This document shows, piece by piece, positions 1 through 12,100 of a DNA stretch of 64,000 nucleotides. A model generated the notes under the pieces. The model saw nothing but the letters and a program-made list of their open reading frames with translations. It ran no database searches and had not been told where the DNA came from. Source of the DNA: Calliopum simillimum (lineage: Eukaryota > Arthropoda > Insecta > Diptera > Lauxaniidae); the NCBI GenBank assembly GCA_951812925.1, contig OX638368.1, positions 15,315,187-15,379,186 of the forward strand, given 5' to 3'. A program made the translations under genes and the position numbers. The stretch's first letter is position 1. Every line of letters starts with the position of its first letter.

Positions 1-275
1 GCGATTATCGAAAAACTTTTGATGCATAACTTAACCATTTTTCATGCTTGATTTTTGTAAATTTTTGTTTTGCTCTATGTAGCCAAACAAAAAAGTTTTC
101 CATACAAATTTTGTGTTTTTGGCCCAAAAAAAATTCTAGCACCATCAGTTTTCTCCAGAGCCAAAATATTTTGTGGCCAAAGAACATATTAGGATGTGGA
201 GATTTTGAATTTATTTTGGCGACCCAGCTTACTGCCCATTAGCCTCGTGACGCTGAAATTCGCAATTCGTGTTTT
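1..275. other. Non-coding sequence, nothing recognised
   Basis: AT-rich sequence with only short chance open frames on both strands and no recognisable domain, repeat end or RNA gene. Confidence 0.5.
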
Positions 276-524
276 TTAAGAATATTTTCCAAACGGTTAC
301 TTTTTCGTTAATGCAAATCAATGGGAGTTATCGTGAATAAAAGTTCCCGTGGAGATTTTCTCAGATAGAGAATGCACGGCGGTCTGAAAAAAATTCTCCG
401 GGAATATTCATTCACGACAACACCACTAAAGAGATTCTAATACTTTTAATCGTTCGACGCACCGTTTTCATCGAAAAGCCTCCTAAATTAAAAGTAATTG
501 AAGCCACACGAATTTCGGAACAGA
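276..524 (-). mobile_element. Half copy of a long-TIR MITE (family of 31704-32074)
   Basis: The sequence from the AAACGGTTACTTTTTCGT stretch to the terminal CGGAACAG matches one arm of the foldback MITE at 31704-32074. Shared parts include the ATTCTRATACTTTT and ACCRTTTTCATC segments. A smaller palindrome (323-424) interrupts it. The other arm is absent or lies outside the window. Seen by eye; exact ends are uncertain. Confidence 0.5.
323..424. repeat. Palindromic MITE, GGGRGTTATCGTGAAT family
   Basis: Inverted repeat of about 100 bp starting GGGAGTTATCGTGAATAAA and ending with its diverged complement. The interior carries the family signature GAATGCACGGC. Better conserved copies lie at 41671-41778 and 41874-41976. 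Partial copies appear near 1228-1310, 32585-32635, 39638-39690 and 42103-42150. It has no coding capacity. Confidence 0.6.
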
Positions 525-1990
525 CCTATAAAATTTTTGGAAAATTGTCCCATCTTGAGTTAGGTTTTGTCAAAAGGCCACATAAATACATTTATTAAAA
601 CAGAAAAATGAAACCCCTCCCGAATGTAACAGTGAAATAAAAACCACAAAGCGGGACGCCTGCCCAGACCTCATCATCGGTGCATCACAAAGTTTCTGGA
701 CGGTTTGTACCTTTCATTATGTTATCAAGCTTGGCTTTTCAGGTAATACTGGTCAAGATAGGTATGTATTGGTTTTTATATACACCATGCCGTATTCCAT
801 ACGTTACAAACGGATGGACAAAATTAATATACAGTGAGTAGGGTGCAATCAAACAAATATTCTCCAAGAGAAACACCCCAATACATCGACACAAATAAGC
901 ATATGCAATAAACAAAACACTTCTCACATTTTCCTTTTTAATTGCAATAAAAATATCAGATTTCACAACATACGGCAAGATATTTGAATTTCACAACATT
1001 ATAAAATTTCTTTTCCACAAAATTCATGAAAAAATGCATTATAATTTTTGTGTACAGAAATCTTCATGTTTATAATTTTTTATTTTCTTTGCGGGCAAAT
1101 CTTCGGGAGCTAGAAGAGCTCGCTGTGTCATGGTTATCTATAAATCTTGTGGCCCTAAATGAACACTTCCGTGATGCAAAAAATGAACCTTAATATTGAT
1201 CTGTTAAATCTCGATAATTGCAATGTATCATGGGTTATCATGAATAAATATTCTCGAGCATTTTTTTCGACTAGTCTGAGAAAAAATATCGGAAATGTTC
1301 ATACATATAGCCCAATATGAAAAATAAATTGAAATTATCAAAGGGCAAAGGTATTTTAAAATGTAAGTTATATTCAATATGTACAAAATGCAATACCTAC
1401 ATAAAATTATATGCAAAATACATCGGCCCTTATTTTAAGCTGAAAAACAATTGAAAGATATTGGGGGTTTTCTTTTTAAGGTAAAAAGCAGCTAAAATAG
1501 GACATATTTTTATTAGAATATTGTTTTTTCCCCAAAAACTGATTCAAATAAAATGATTTTTCAAGGCAATTTATATACGATTTTTATGCTGCCAGGAACC
1601 GTATTCTATTATTTCATATAGCTCACTTTCATCACATCACAAATAGTATTACGAATTTAATAAAACAAAGCCATTTTTAACCGATTATAAAGATTAACAT
1701 ATTTTTACTTTACATACACAAAGCTTCAATTCAAGTCCAAAACAAAGTTTAATATTTCAAGTGTTCACTGATCTCAATTTAATCCTTCTTTCCCTAGAGC
1801 ATAATCCTTACGGCGACTCCAGCGCTGTGGTAAAGAAAAATATATATATCCAGCACTACTCCTTACATTCTTGCTTGAATAATTGAAATAACTTGTTATG
1901 GTGTATGAAACGATATTTAGTGTTGGTTTTTTTTGCGTTTATTTCTCAGTTTTCATTTAAAAAAAATTAAAAGTGAAGGCGACTAAACAT
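525..1990. other. Intergenic DNA 3' of RpS27
   Basis: No gene or complete element was recognised. A half copy of the GTTATCRTGAAT palindrome family sits near 1228-1310. The segment next to 1990 is the 3' flank of RpS27, and an additional minus-strand AATAAA lies around 1938-1943. Confidence 0.4.
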
Positions 1991-2796
1991 TTATTGAGGC
2001 TTCCTTCTGAATGAACAACCTGTAATATAAGGAACAGAGATTTTATTAGTTTGATAAAAATTAAAAAGGAAAATTAATTTTATATACCCTCTGTAAGCTT
2101 AGCGCGTCCACCAGTTGGCTGACACAGAATTGTGGCACATCCCGCACAAACAACCACGCCTTGAGCGTGACTGAAGACAGTTGTAATCCTATAGCAGCCA
2201 GGACATTTGACATCCATGAAATACGAGTTTGGATGTTGCACCAAGCGTTTTAGCTTGTGCTTACGTTTCTCCTCAGTGGATAACGGGTGTAATAAATCTT
2301 TTGCTAGCTAAAATTAAAAATAAAGAAAACATTTTTCAATAATTTACGAGATGCGAAATTAATAATAAATAAAAGATATCTTAAAATGCCAACAAATTGT
2401 AGCCATACATTTTTTGAGGTTAAGTAGGAAAAAAAGATTATTCGCGAACAATACGTTTATCAAAATTCAATCTTCACAAATTCGCACAAATAAAATAAAA
2501 GTTTTTACGCATACATTCCACAAATGCAAGTAATTCCTTTCAATAGAAGTCCATGCCACAACAATGTAGCAAATAGTAAACTTGACAAGAAAAAAAAACA
2601 CTAACACTTCGACAGTCTGAGCTGGCAGAAAGTTTTGCAGCAAAACTTGCACTTTTAACGCATAAAACACGCTTTAAAACACTTAAGATCACAGCAGCCG
2701 TATTGCGGCATTAATTTAGCACTCGATTTAGCTGACATTTTTAAATTTTTTGGCATTTAAAACACTTTTTTGCATAAAATTTTCACCCACCGGCAT
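1991..2796 (-). CDS. RpS27: 40S ribosomal protein S27 (RpS27), complete, three exons
   Basis: Structural protein of the small ribosomal subunit (eS27). CDS = complement(join(1991..2019, 2088..2307, 2791..2796)), 84 codons plus stop. Exon 1 encodes only Met-Pro and is followed by a GTGGGTG donor. Exon 2 holds the body of the protein and ends in a split Gly codon before GTATATA. Exon 3 encodes the tail CSFRRKPQ. The C4 zinc ribbon is intact, with Cys at residues 37, 40, 56 and 59, and the length equals that of the fly orthologue. Sequence and frame are undamaged, so it looks functional. The gene is divergent to Nup358. Introns are 68 bp and 483 bp. Identification rests on near-identity with a very conserved family. 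Confidence 0.95.
2791..2796 (-). CDS. RpS27: RpS27 coding exon 1 (six-base initiator exon)
   Basis: Only ATGCCG is coding before the GTGGGTG donor at 2790. The preceding minus-strand sequence GTGAAAGAAGAAAC is 5' UTR. An ORF finder would miss this exon. It is required because exon 2 opens directly at Leu-3 after a TTTTAATTTTAG acceptor. Confidence 0.85.
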
Positions 2797-2817
2797 GTTT
2801 CTTCTTTCACAGCTAAC

Positions 2818-2834
2818 ACGGAAAAGGAAGTAAG
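2818..2834 (-). promoter_or_regulatory. Putative 5' TOP tract / transcription start of RpS27
   Basis: On the minus strand a pyrimidine run CTTCCTTTTCC lies about 25 bases upstream of the ATG. This is the kind of terminal oligopyrimidine sequence that begins ribosomal-protein mRNAs and links them to TOR-dependent translational control. The motif is seen directly; the transcription start is inferred. Confidence 0.45.
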
Positions 2835-3348
2835 ACTTGTTGTTATGAAGTTAGCACTATTTATTATGAAGGCTACACTGCTGACGCCTACCGTTGAATA
2901 GCTGAAATAAAATGAATATAAAATAAATGAAATAGTCATTGCGATAAATTATGAAATTCATACAGGGTATTAATGTTAAATATTTAAAAGTATTGCGTAT
3001 AGCAGAGATTTAGAGCTAGTACAAAGATGCGTTTTTATCTATGCGTTTTTGCGTCACAAGATACAACAGTTTTTCACGAAATCGCAATTTACGTCGCAAC
3101 CAACGAAATCGCAAGTAATTTATAGTTCATCTAACTATCTTCACGTTTTTGATGGTAAAGTGAGTAATTTTTTGAAAGCAAGATTGCAAACTACCTAATA
3201 TCATAGGGGGCAAATCTCACACCAATAGTTGCCCGACTATTTGATAACGATGCATCGTCTGGACGATCCAAAATTAATTTTTGTTGATCTTATCGTGTTG
3301 TACATGGCGAGCCTGACAGACTTAAAGGGCTAACCCAAATAGTAAGAG

Positions 3349-3464
3349 CTGGTTCACACGACAAACTAAGCTGTCGGGCGCCGGGCAAGCGGTGAGTAGC
3401 GATCCCTCCGCTTGTCTATAAATTGTACTATCGTCCGATAATTTAGTTTGTCGTGTGAACCAGC
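3349..3464. repeat. Palindromic MITE, GGTTCACACGAC family, copy 1
   Basis: Terminal inverted repeats read GCTGGTTCACACGACAAACT and its complement. The centre carries CCCTCCGCTTGTCTATAAA. The same element recurs at 5300-5405, and a diverged pair lies at 4878-5154. It is non-coding and sits between RpS27 and Nup358. Confidence 0.75.
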
Positions 3465-3779
3465 ACGAAACGAGTAAATTCGAGTATATGTTATTTTGAA
3501 ATATTTTCAGTGGAGCGATGGAGTGAAAATATGAGATTGAAATATTTTTAAATTAAGATTTTCAATTATTTTCATAGATTCCCATACGCGTTTCCGTTTG
3601 AATGACAAATTGCACTACTAAGAGCTAGTTCACGCGAGATACAGGACTGTTGCACAACTATCTTGCCAGAGTCGTGTTTGTATTAATTAATATTTATTTT
3701 AATACTTTTTTGTATTATTTTTTCATGCGACAAATTTGTGTCAAACTGTAATTAATTTTGTTTGGCCTCTCAAATTTTG

Positions 3780-4080
3780 TTGGTACTGATTTCTTTTTGT
3801 CAGTAAAATGTCAGAAGCAGTGAAATTCAACTCGTGTTTCATTTTCTTCTTAATATTTATCTGTTATTAGCTTCGTGTTTATGCCATATCTCAAAGTTCC
3901 AGGGTTGTCAGTAGTTCAAAAATTGCCAAAATTGGTAGAATTGCTGAGATTAAGGAACAGATAAATCTAAAATCTCAGATTTATTTTGTATGGTAAATGC
4001 TGGGATCAACGCCCACATGTAGCGCTAAATCTAGAAACTGCATGAAATCACCTCTTAAATCTGCGGTGGAAACAGGCCAT
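3780..4080. repeat. Decayed MITE, RAGATTTAGC family
   Basis: Shares order and wording (AAATGTCA, ATAGCCAAAATYGGTA-like stretch, GCTGAGATT, CACCTCTTAAATCTGCGGTG) with the better preserved copy at 62127-62515 and with the interrupted copy at 15297-16896. No coding content. Confidence 0.5.
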
Positions 4081-4877
4081 AGCAGCTAATTTATAAAAAA
4101 TAATATATGTATGTGTTTTTGTGTATACACTTTATCTGGGCTTGTAATATGCGCACAATTTATCTGTTTTAAGTTAAGCACATTTTTTGTTGCTTTTCTA
4201 TTCGCTTATCAGAATTTGCTTCACTAGTCCAAATGCAAATTAAATTTATGCAATAATTGTACAATTAAATCATTTAAAATTGGAAGGAATTTAAATCGAA
4301 CAATCCTTTTGAAACTGACAGTTCAATGTGTCGCCAACTTCGTATCAAATTTTTGTTTTATTTTTTTACCAAGCTACCACTTGCAGTAATGCCAACTTTG
4401 TGCTTTTCGCACTAGATCTAGTGATTTTTTGGAATTATTACCAGTAAAATTTTTGGCCTAGTTCTTTTTCTAGTCCTACATCTTGCGAAACTATTTATTT
4501 GTGAAACTGACACTCTTTCAAATATTGAAACTGCTTGGCGGAACATTCACTTGTAAAAATGAGAATTGGAAAATAGTGTAACGTCCTTTTGGATCAATGT
4601 AAAAGGTTTCAAAAATTCTCTATGCCTAATTCATTTTGAAGATCTAGCAAACTTAGCCCTGCGTGTAATATTCAAATGCTGAAGTAGAAAAATTATTTAG
4701 TTCGATGGCTGCTATTAAATAAAAAATAAAAAACAGACTTTCATTAAATTCTGTAAATTCTTTATTTCATATTAAATACGGATTAAAACAGAATGGTTGC
4801 TGCTGTGACACTTATAAATTAGCGGATGCAGCACAGTAAAAAGTCTGTAAGCATACCAGAATTCAAAATATTACGTA

Positions 4878-5014
4878 GTGCGAACTCACACGACGGGCAG
4901 AGGCACGTGGGGCACGTCAAATTTGTAGGCAAACTGAGGGAAATGAAAGCACCACTTCCCTCCGCTTGCTTAGAAATTTGACGTGTTCTACGTGCCCGTT
5001 GTGTGAGTTCGCAC
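4878..5014. repeat. Palindromic MITE, CACACGAC family, diverged copy 2a
   Basis: Begins GTGCGAACTCACACGACGGG and ends with its complement. It contains the CTTCCCTCCGCTTGCTTAGAAA core shared with the 3349 and 5300 copies. It is followed within a few bases by a second related hairpin, forming a tandem pair. Confidence 0.7.
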
Positions 5015-5024
5015 ATATAGTTAA

Positions 5025-5154
5025 GTTACATGAAGGGCACGGGCATCAGCACGTAGGGCACTTCGAGTTTGTAGGCAAATGGAGGGAAATGAAAAGCACT
5101 GTTTCCCTCCGCTTGCCTATAAAATCGAAGTGCCCTTCGTGTGACTTCACACAT
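5025..5154. repeat. Palindromic MITE, CACACGAC family, diverged copy 2b
   Basis: Second hairpin of the tandem pair. It opens with GAAGGGCACGGGC and closes with GTGCCCTTCGTGTGACTTCAC. The internal TTTCCCTCCGCTTGCCTATAA matches the other family members. Arms are less perfect than in copy 2a. Confidence 0.6.
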
Positions 5155-5299
5155 AGAAACCCTGTTGTGGCCGGATGAACCCGAAAATAGTGCAAATAAT
5201 TTAATAGATTTGTTTTAAAGTTATAAGCTACAAGTTCGAGTTATCTAAATGATACACCTCGACTCGACGATCAATATATTGCTATTGCATGATCTATTA

Positions 5300-5405
5300 G
5301 TGCTGGTTCACACGACAAACTAAATTATCGGGCGATAGTACAATTTATAGACAAGCGGAGGGATCGCTACAATTCGACAATTCAGTTTGTCGTGTGAACC
5401 AGCAC
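5300..5405. repeat. Palindromic MITE, GGTTCACACGAC family, copy 3
   Basis: Near-perfect hairpin of about 105 bp with arms GTGCTGGTTCACACGACAAA and complement. The interior is the reverse of the 3349 copy (ATAGACAAGCGGAGGGATCG), so the two insertions are in opposite orientation about 2 kb apart. Confidence 0.75.
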
Positions 5406-5720
5406 TTTCTCGTCGAGTAACTGGGTTATGTATGTACTCGTATATAATAATTATTTATTAAAAAACGGTTGTTTCATAATAAAAATGTTTTTATTAAAAA
5501 TTACTTAGCTTGTTTTTTAGTCTGTACACGTACGAAACTTTTTTTTTATTTTTTAAGTAAAATAGAATTTTTTTTTTTTGAGAAAAACGCGTTTTTTACC
5601 GGATTTGGTGCGTTTTAATTTCAAAAGTTGGTAACACTGGCCAATTGCAAAATAAATTCCTGAACGAAGCGAATTCGTGCAAAAGCCGAGTGATTTTACA
5701 GAAAATGTGGAAATTTCTTG

Positions 5721-5735
5721 CGGCATCAGTGTATT
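5721..5735 (+). promoter_or_regulatory. Possible initiator (Inr) of Nup358
   Basis: GGCATCAGTGTA contains TCAGT, the insect initiator core, about 300 bp upstream of the Nup358 ATG with no intervening element. The motif is common by chance, so this is only a candidate start site. Confidence 0.2.
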
Positions 5736-6032
5736 ATAATTTAATTTAATCAAAATAATTGAATTTGTCAGTTTAATCGAACAATAAATATAGTAAGAAA
5801 TTACACAAGAAAAAGAAAAACCAATTAAACCACAATTTAAACAGAAATTTCAACATTTTGATAGTGAAAAAATAAAAGATAAAAAAATTATATTGTGTTA
5901 ACGGAGGCAGAGAAGAAAAAGCAGCAGAAAAGACTCGAAATTCGGCGTGAGAAAAAAAAGAAAATTTCGAGTCGTTCAAGGAAAAATAGAAAAAGCAAAA
6001 GTAAACCCTGAAATAAAATAAAACAAGCAGCA

Positions 6033-6104
6033 ATGTATAAAACCAAGAAGGACTTGGATGCACATGTGCGAAATGCATTATCCAAAGTTGGATCGGAAGC
6101 TGAG
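6033..6104 (+). CDS. Nup358: Nup358 coding exon 1
   Basis: Twenty-four codons starting MYKTKKDLDAHVRNAL and ending in Glu before a GTGAGC donor. It resembles the fly Nup358 start (Met-aromatic-x-Thr-(K/R)-K-(D/E)-(L/V)-DAHV). The acceptor that continues in phase 0 is 12.2 kb away at 18346, where RNLRGFTIAKLYYKK aligns with the next block of the fly protein. Confidence 0.8.
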
Positions 6105-9100
6105 GTGAGCCAATTTTGCTAGTGCTACACAAATAAATATGTATTGTTTTTTATTTTATTTTATTATATAATTTTGTGCCGCATGGCCAAGTGCAATAGC
6201 ACAACATAAGCGCCAAAATTGCAACTCAAGGCTCCGCTTGTTGCATACAGAATTTGTCTGTTGGTGGTGTGGCTGTTTTGTTGCAACTGCGTCTACAATT
6301 TCTTTGTGATTCACTAAATATGTATCATTTACATTTTTGTATTATTATTTCTTGTTATTTTTCTTAAAAGTATTCTTTTGTGTACAGATTTATCGGTATG
6401 TATACATACCGATAATCTGTATATTTTCAATTTTCGTTTACAAACAAACTGCAAACGATTAAAATATATTGAGGTTAGCTTTGATCGATGACCGTGTAAC
6501 CATTGGATTGAAATATATATGTAAATACAAATTTGGCGGGATAAATGAATTAGAGGAGGGTTTACATTTTTGTAGTATAGTTTATGAAAAGTCTAAATTT
6601 GTATGTCAAAAGGTCTGCAAAACACTAATATTTTGCAGTGGAAGTCGTTCTGCAAGAAATCGTTCAGTAAGGGAAACGAGGAGGCTTTGACACAAGAAAA
6701 AACTAGTAAGGGTGTAACCTTTGGTCTGGCCATAAAATAAATACCCTACACTGCAGTATTTTGAAAATTTTGCTTATATGGGAGGTGCCACGGTCTCTTG
6801 TCCGAGTTCACCCAGTTTTTGCTCAGAGCTAGCATTTATAGCTTTTAGTGTCTGAGTGAAATTTGTTTGGATTATCTCAAAAAACTAAGACGATATTTTC
6901 AAAAGAGTCATGAATCTTTCAAAAAAATTTACATTAATCCATAGTTTTAGTAAGAAAATAAGGTTGTCTAATTCTTTTCTCTTGGTATGGTATATATCGT
7001 CCCTTAGCTTCCAACACTGCCTAAGTCATTTTTAGGAACTTTACAGGAGACGGTGTTAAGGCGGTGTTCAGATGGCAACCAACTTGCGCGCTGTTACCAC
7101 TTTTTGATTTACGGCTTCTGATTGACTGAAATCTACATATGTGACGAATGGTTAGACGCGCAATGAGCAGCTGTATCAAATACAATTAAATGTCAAAACC
7201 GCCAATTTTCGACTTGAGCGGTGTTGGAAGCTAAGGGACGATATGTGTTTCTGGATTTGTTCTTTAATGATTTTTTTTGATAGATAAAGAAAAAATGGGC
7301 CAAAGAATATTACAACAGATTGGGCGATCTATCTTAGGGGCTGTCCATAAACTCCGTGACGCTTCTAGGGGGGTCCAGCAAGCGTCACGGGACGGCGTTT
7401 AAAATAACCTATTTTTCAGAAGAAAAAAATTAAAAATTAAACTTAAGTCATTCAAAGGTATAAGAACATCTAATTTTCTTATTTTTTTACGATTTGGTTG
7501 TCAGAGAAGTATCGTTATTTGATTTAAAAGGCCGTTTTGACTCTACGAACTTCGAATTAACAATCGGAATCTTTTATATTCAATAATAGTACTTCCGTAG
7601 TTCTGAAGATTATCGAGTATACAGTGTATTCAGTTTTAGGCCTGATTATAAAAATATACATATGTGCAAAATATACAAATAAGAATTTTAGTGTATAGGT
7701 TGAACTGAAATAAAAACTAACTCTAATGATGATTACAATTTTAAAAATATTAGTTATGTACTTTTTGCATACAAAAATAATGTTTAGCAATTTATAACAA
7801 ACTTTCAGTGTGAACTGAGGAATATTTTGAAAACATAAATTGAGATTCTTTAGAATCGTTAAAAGTCAGCGATATACTGAAAAACCGTCAGTTTAATGAT
7901 TGTAGTTTATGAAGGAAATTTTACCAGAAAAGCGGTCATTATCATAATAATATACGTGGGCTGCTCGATATATTTCTGGCCTAGGCAACACTAATGTCGA
8001 AATCTAAAAACTGGCAACGCCATAATAAAGTTTGACATTTTTTAGCATAAACGTACTCACAACGTTTTGATGTACAAGTGCTATTTGTTTTGTTTACAGT
8101 GAATTAAGAAAATCAATTTTTCCATTGAAAATTTAAGCAATTGATAAATTATGGGGTTTCCAACGAAAGCAAACGTTTTTTACAACTAAGTGTTCATGGA
8201 AAATCGAATGTATTGGAGTAGAACTAATGCCCAAGGATGTTCTATCTCACGGTATGTCACATGACGATCTTGCATTATCAGTTCATGCAATGTATCGATG
8301 TTTTGTGGCACAACTACTGATTTTGGACGACCTTCACGGAATTCGTCTTTGAGCGAGCGTCAGCCACGATTGGATTCATTAAACCAGTTTGAAACAGTGC
8401 TATAGGATGGTGCTTCATCGTCATACAAAGATTTATTTATTTATTTATATAATTAAGTCTCTGAATAAAAATTCTTACAGACTAGAGAAAGATTAATAAA
8501 ATTTAATAAAAAAAAGATTCACAATATATTATTTAAAGCAGACTTTAAAGCATTTTTACTAATATCACTATCAATATTGATTTTAGAGCTAATATCATTA
8601 ATATAGCTAATATCCAAATGAAAGGGAACATGATTCCTCAGAGGCCTAGAGGGAACATTAAAATTAATAAGACTAATCTGCAAATCTGGACAATCAACTG
8701 CCCCAGAAACAATATCATGAACAAATAACACGGAACAAATATTTCTTCTAACATCCAAGGTCTTCAAGCCCAGCAATAAACACCGAGAATTATACGGCGG
8801 CAATTCACCAACAAAATTTAATGATTTTATCGCAAACCTGGTAAAAGATTTTTGGACTCTTTCAAGCCTTAACTTATGCGATTAATAGCATGGACTCTAA
8901 ATAATCGCAGCATATTCTAACCTAGACCTTACCAAACTAACAAATAACGATTTAAATGTATAAGGATCACTAAACGCAAGACTATTACGCTTAATAAACG
9001 CTAACATAGCATAAGCTTTAGGCACAACATAGTCTAAATAAGAACGAAATGAAAAACTAGAGTCAAACACAACACCTAAGCCTTTAAACTCCGTTACGGA

Positions 9101-12100
9101 CACAAGGTCAGTACTCGAAATTTTATAAGACGAGGGAAGAAGGCTACTGGACTTGGAAAATGACGTAGAAACACATTTACTTAGATTTAAAAATATATTA
9201 TTATTATTGCACCAAAAAAATAGCTTATCCAGATCACTCTGAAATAGAACATTGTCAGCAGGGTTATTAATTTTCATAAAAATTTTAAGGTCATCTGCAT
9301 ACAATAAACATTTACAGTGGTCAAATAGGGACACAACACCATTAATAAAAATAACAAACAATAACAGGCCAAGGATACTACCTTGCGGCACACCGGAGGA
9401 TGCAAAAAACGTAGAAGACTTCATGCCATCAAAGGCAACTACACAACGACGGTTGCACAGATACGAATTGAGCCACTTCAAAAACGTGGAATGAAAGCCT
9501 AGAGATTCACATTTTTTTTATCAATAAGGCATGTGAAATCTTATCAAACGCCTTTGAAAAATCCGTATACACAACATCGACTTGACAACAACTAAGGAAC
9601 GAAGCAATACAAAATTCACTAAACGAAACTAAATTAGTAATTGTTGATCTTCCCGGCACAAACCCATGCTGATCATACTTTTCACAGCAAAAAGAATCTT
9701 ATCTTTGAAATATTTTTTGTAAAATTTTGTTCTTAAATTTTTCAGTCTTTTTATGCCCTTGGTATTACAAGGAAATTTATATAACCGATTTCTGACCTTA
9801 GGAACAAAATCATTGCAGTCCCTAGAGATTGAATCCTTGAAAAAAACGAAGCATTCATCAGTGTCTAACTGAACAAGGGAACTCCAATCAAAATTTGAAA
9901 GGACATCATTTACCAGGCGAAAATTACAACGCTTGAAACTAAAATGGAAATCACTTGAGACAGAAGAAATTGGAAGAAACTTATACATGGATAAATCCAC
10001 GTTGAAAGTTGTGAAAAATGATCGCACGAAAATGTTCACGAGTTAATTCCATTTTTTTGCCAAGTTGATTTTTTCAAGTCACTGTAAACAACACAAATGA
10101 TGGTTTATGCTAAAAAATATCAAACTTTCCAATAGAAATGTCAGATTGCACCTGGCAACACTTATGCTGGAATTAGCCAAGAAGTAGCATCTCGTAACGT
10201 AACGTCACGGTTGCTTGTCAACGTAGCATCGATTAGTGAAAACGGTAGGCAACGTTCGAAATGTCACCTAACAACTTAAAAATTACTTGAAAAATTCCAG
10301 TTTTTGTAAACAACCATCCATTGTCATACTTATTTTAATTAATTTGTTCAAGAAATTTCATTTATAATATCCAAATTTAATTTATTTTATCTAACAACGT
10401 AGCGCGACATTTGAAAATCTAATTTCAACAGCTCTCAACGTTGCGTACCGCTACTTTACGATTTCACTAATCGCTTACACGCTTCTCCCATTTGATAGAT
10501 TTTGACAGATGTCACGTTACGAAACGCTACTTCTTGGCTAATTCCACCATTAGTGTTGCCTATGCCAGAAATATATCGAGCAGCCTACGTAACTCAAAGT
10601 TCAAAATTCAATACCCGTCTAAAAAAATGACAAATCTAGTGCAACTATACCGAGCCTAAGCCGCCAAAAAGACTTAACTGACAAAAAACAAATTTTACAG
10701 TAGAACTTTTTTTGAATTTTCTTTGCATACATTGTAGTGCAGAAGCCAAAATTGCTTTCGCTATAACTTCGTAATGGTACTTTTTACAGTCATGAAATTT
10801 GAAGGAAAGATGCTATGGACGCGAGTTATCGATTTCTTTCAAAAAACGGAAATCCGAAATCGTGTCGGTTAAGCCTTTTTGGCGGTTAGGGCTCAATACA
10901 TTAATATGAATATAAATAGAAACTTATAATGAGAATTTATTTTTTTCTGCTATTTAGCATTGTACGTGAAAATACGTGCATATCAGTGTGCTCAAAAAGC
11001 AACTTAAACAACTTTTGCACTGGTATTCGCATAAAAAAAAAATATGGATAGGGGGCGGTTTCGGTTACCGTCACATGACGCTAGGGGGGTCTGGTCCAGC
11101 GTCACTTTTTGTCACATAGGGGGGGAGGGGGTTCATTTTAGTGAATTTTAGCGCCACACAGTTTATGGACAGCCCCTTATATTATGCCGCCCCCATCTGT
11201 TTCCCGTCGCTCACCAACACCCAGTGGAGAAAACTTCAGACCAAGCAAAACAGCGCATTGCGTATAGCTACCGATTGTCAATTCGTGTTCCATGCTGACA
11301 ATCTGTATGATGAAACGGGGCTGCTAAAGGTCCAACAGCAGATCCAAATTCTAAGTGCAGGGGCTGAATCGCCGCATCAGTGAACGTATAATTCGTGACG
11401 TAAATTCATATATTTAGTAATGCGAAATACATGTGCAACACATGATTATACGACACGAGTTGTACGTTCACGGTTGCGTTGATCCGACCCCTGGATTCGG
11501 CTAGAGTCAGGTTCTAACTAGTAGAAATGAAAAGAATGAATTAAATATCCGGCGTTCCAGTTGCTACAACAACAAAAACTCATGCAGCAGTTTTTACTGG
11601 TCAACCACAATCCCGCACATCTCACACCTCTCCTGAACGAACTTTTAGGTTTCCGAAAATGTCGACGAATCGCCGCATCAGTAAACGTACATCTTGTGTC
11701 GTAAAATTATTTATTTCGTAAGGCAAAATACATGATTACGTCACGAGTTGTACGTTCACTGATGCACTGATTCAACCCCTGGCTTTTGTGTCGCTAAAAC
11801 AATTTCCAGAACAGTTTCTGTTCAGATTAACTTTATTTGACCTAGAAAGTTTAAGAATTTTTATTAAAAATCATTAAAAAACATTAAAATTTTTCCCCTA
11901 AAAAAATTGATAAAATAGCCGGAAACCAGATCCGGACTTCCTGAAAAAAAAAAAAAAAAATCTCAAAATGTTATATTTCTGTACTAGGGATTCCAATTTT
12001 TGAACTTTTTGCGATCCCGGGATTTCGGGATCAGAAATTTTGGAATCCCGGGATTTTTCGGGATTTGTATGAATTTAGTTTTTTTCGTAAATAGAACAGA

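Larger units (their letters stand above)
7955..10589 (-). mobile_element. mariner element with deleted catalytic domain, itself twice invaded
   Basis: TIRs begin CGTGGGCTGCTCGATATATT and end with the complement, and TA flanks both ends (7953-7954, 10590-10591). The minus-strand transposase starts at the ATG at 10052 (MELTREHFRAIIFHNFQRG). It is cut by a non-LTR insertion and resumes at about 8430 with the paired helix-turn-helix region (SYSTVSNWFNE, DRHVTYREIE), reading to about 8150. The DDE/D catalytic half is missing. A second insertion, a MITE, lies at 10169-10545. Confidence 0.8.
7337..11176. mobile_element. PIF/Harbinger-like element (TTA target duplication), outer shell of a nest
   Basis: Termini are GGGGCTGTCCATAAAC and the perfect complement GTTTATGGACAGCCCC, flanked on both sides by TTA (7334-7336 and 11177-11179). 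A 3-bp TWA duplication is typical of PIF/Harbinger elements. Subterminal CCGTGACGCT / AGCGTCA tracts near 7355-7400 and 11070-11110 extend the relationship. No Harbinger transposase was found. The interior is mostly a later mariner insertion (7955-10589), so the original element was non-autonomous, roughly 1.2 kb. Confidence 0.75.

Noticed and set aside
5773..6132. 119-residue minus-strand frame over Nup358 exon 1
   Set aside because: Low-complexity Phe/Leu-rich translation of A-rich 5' UTR antisense.
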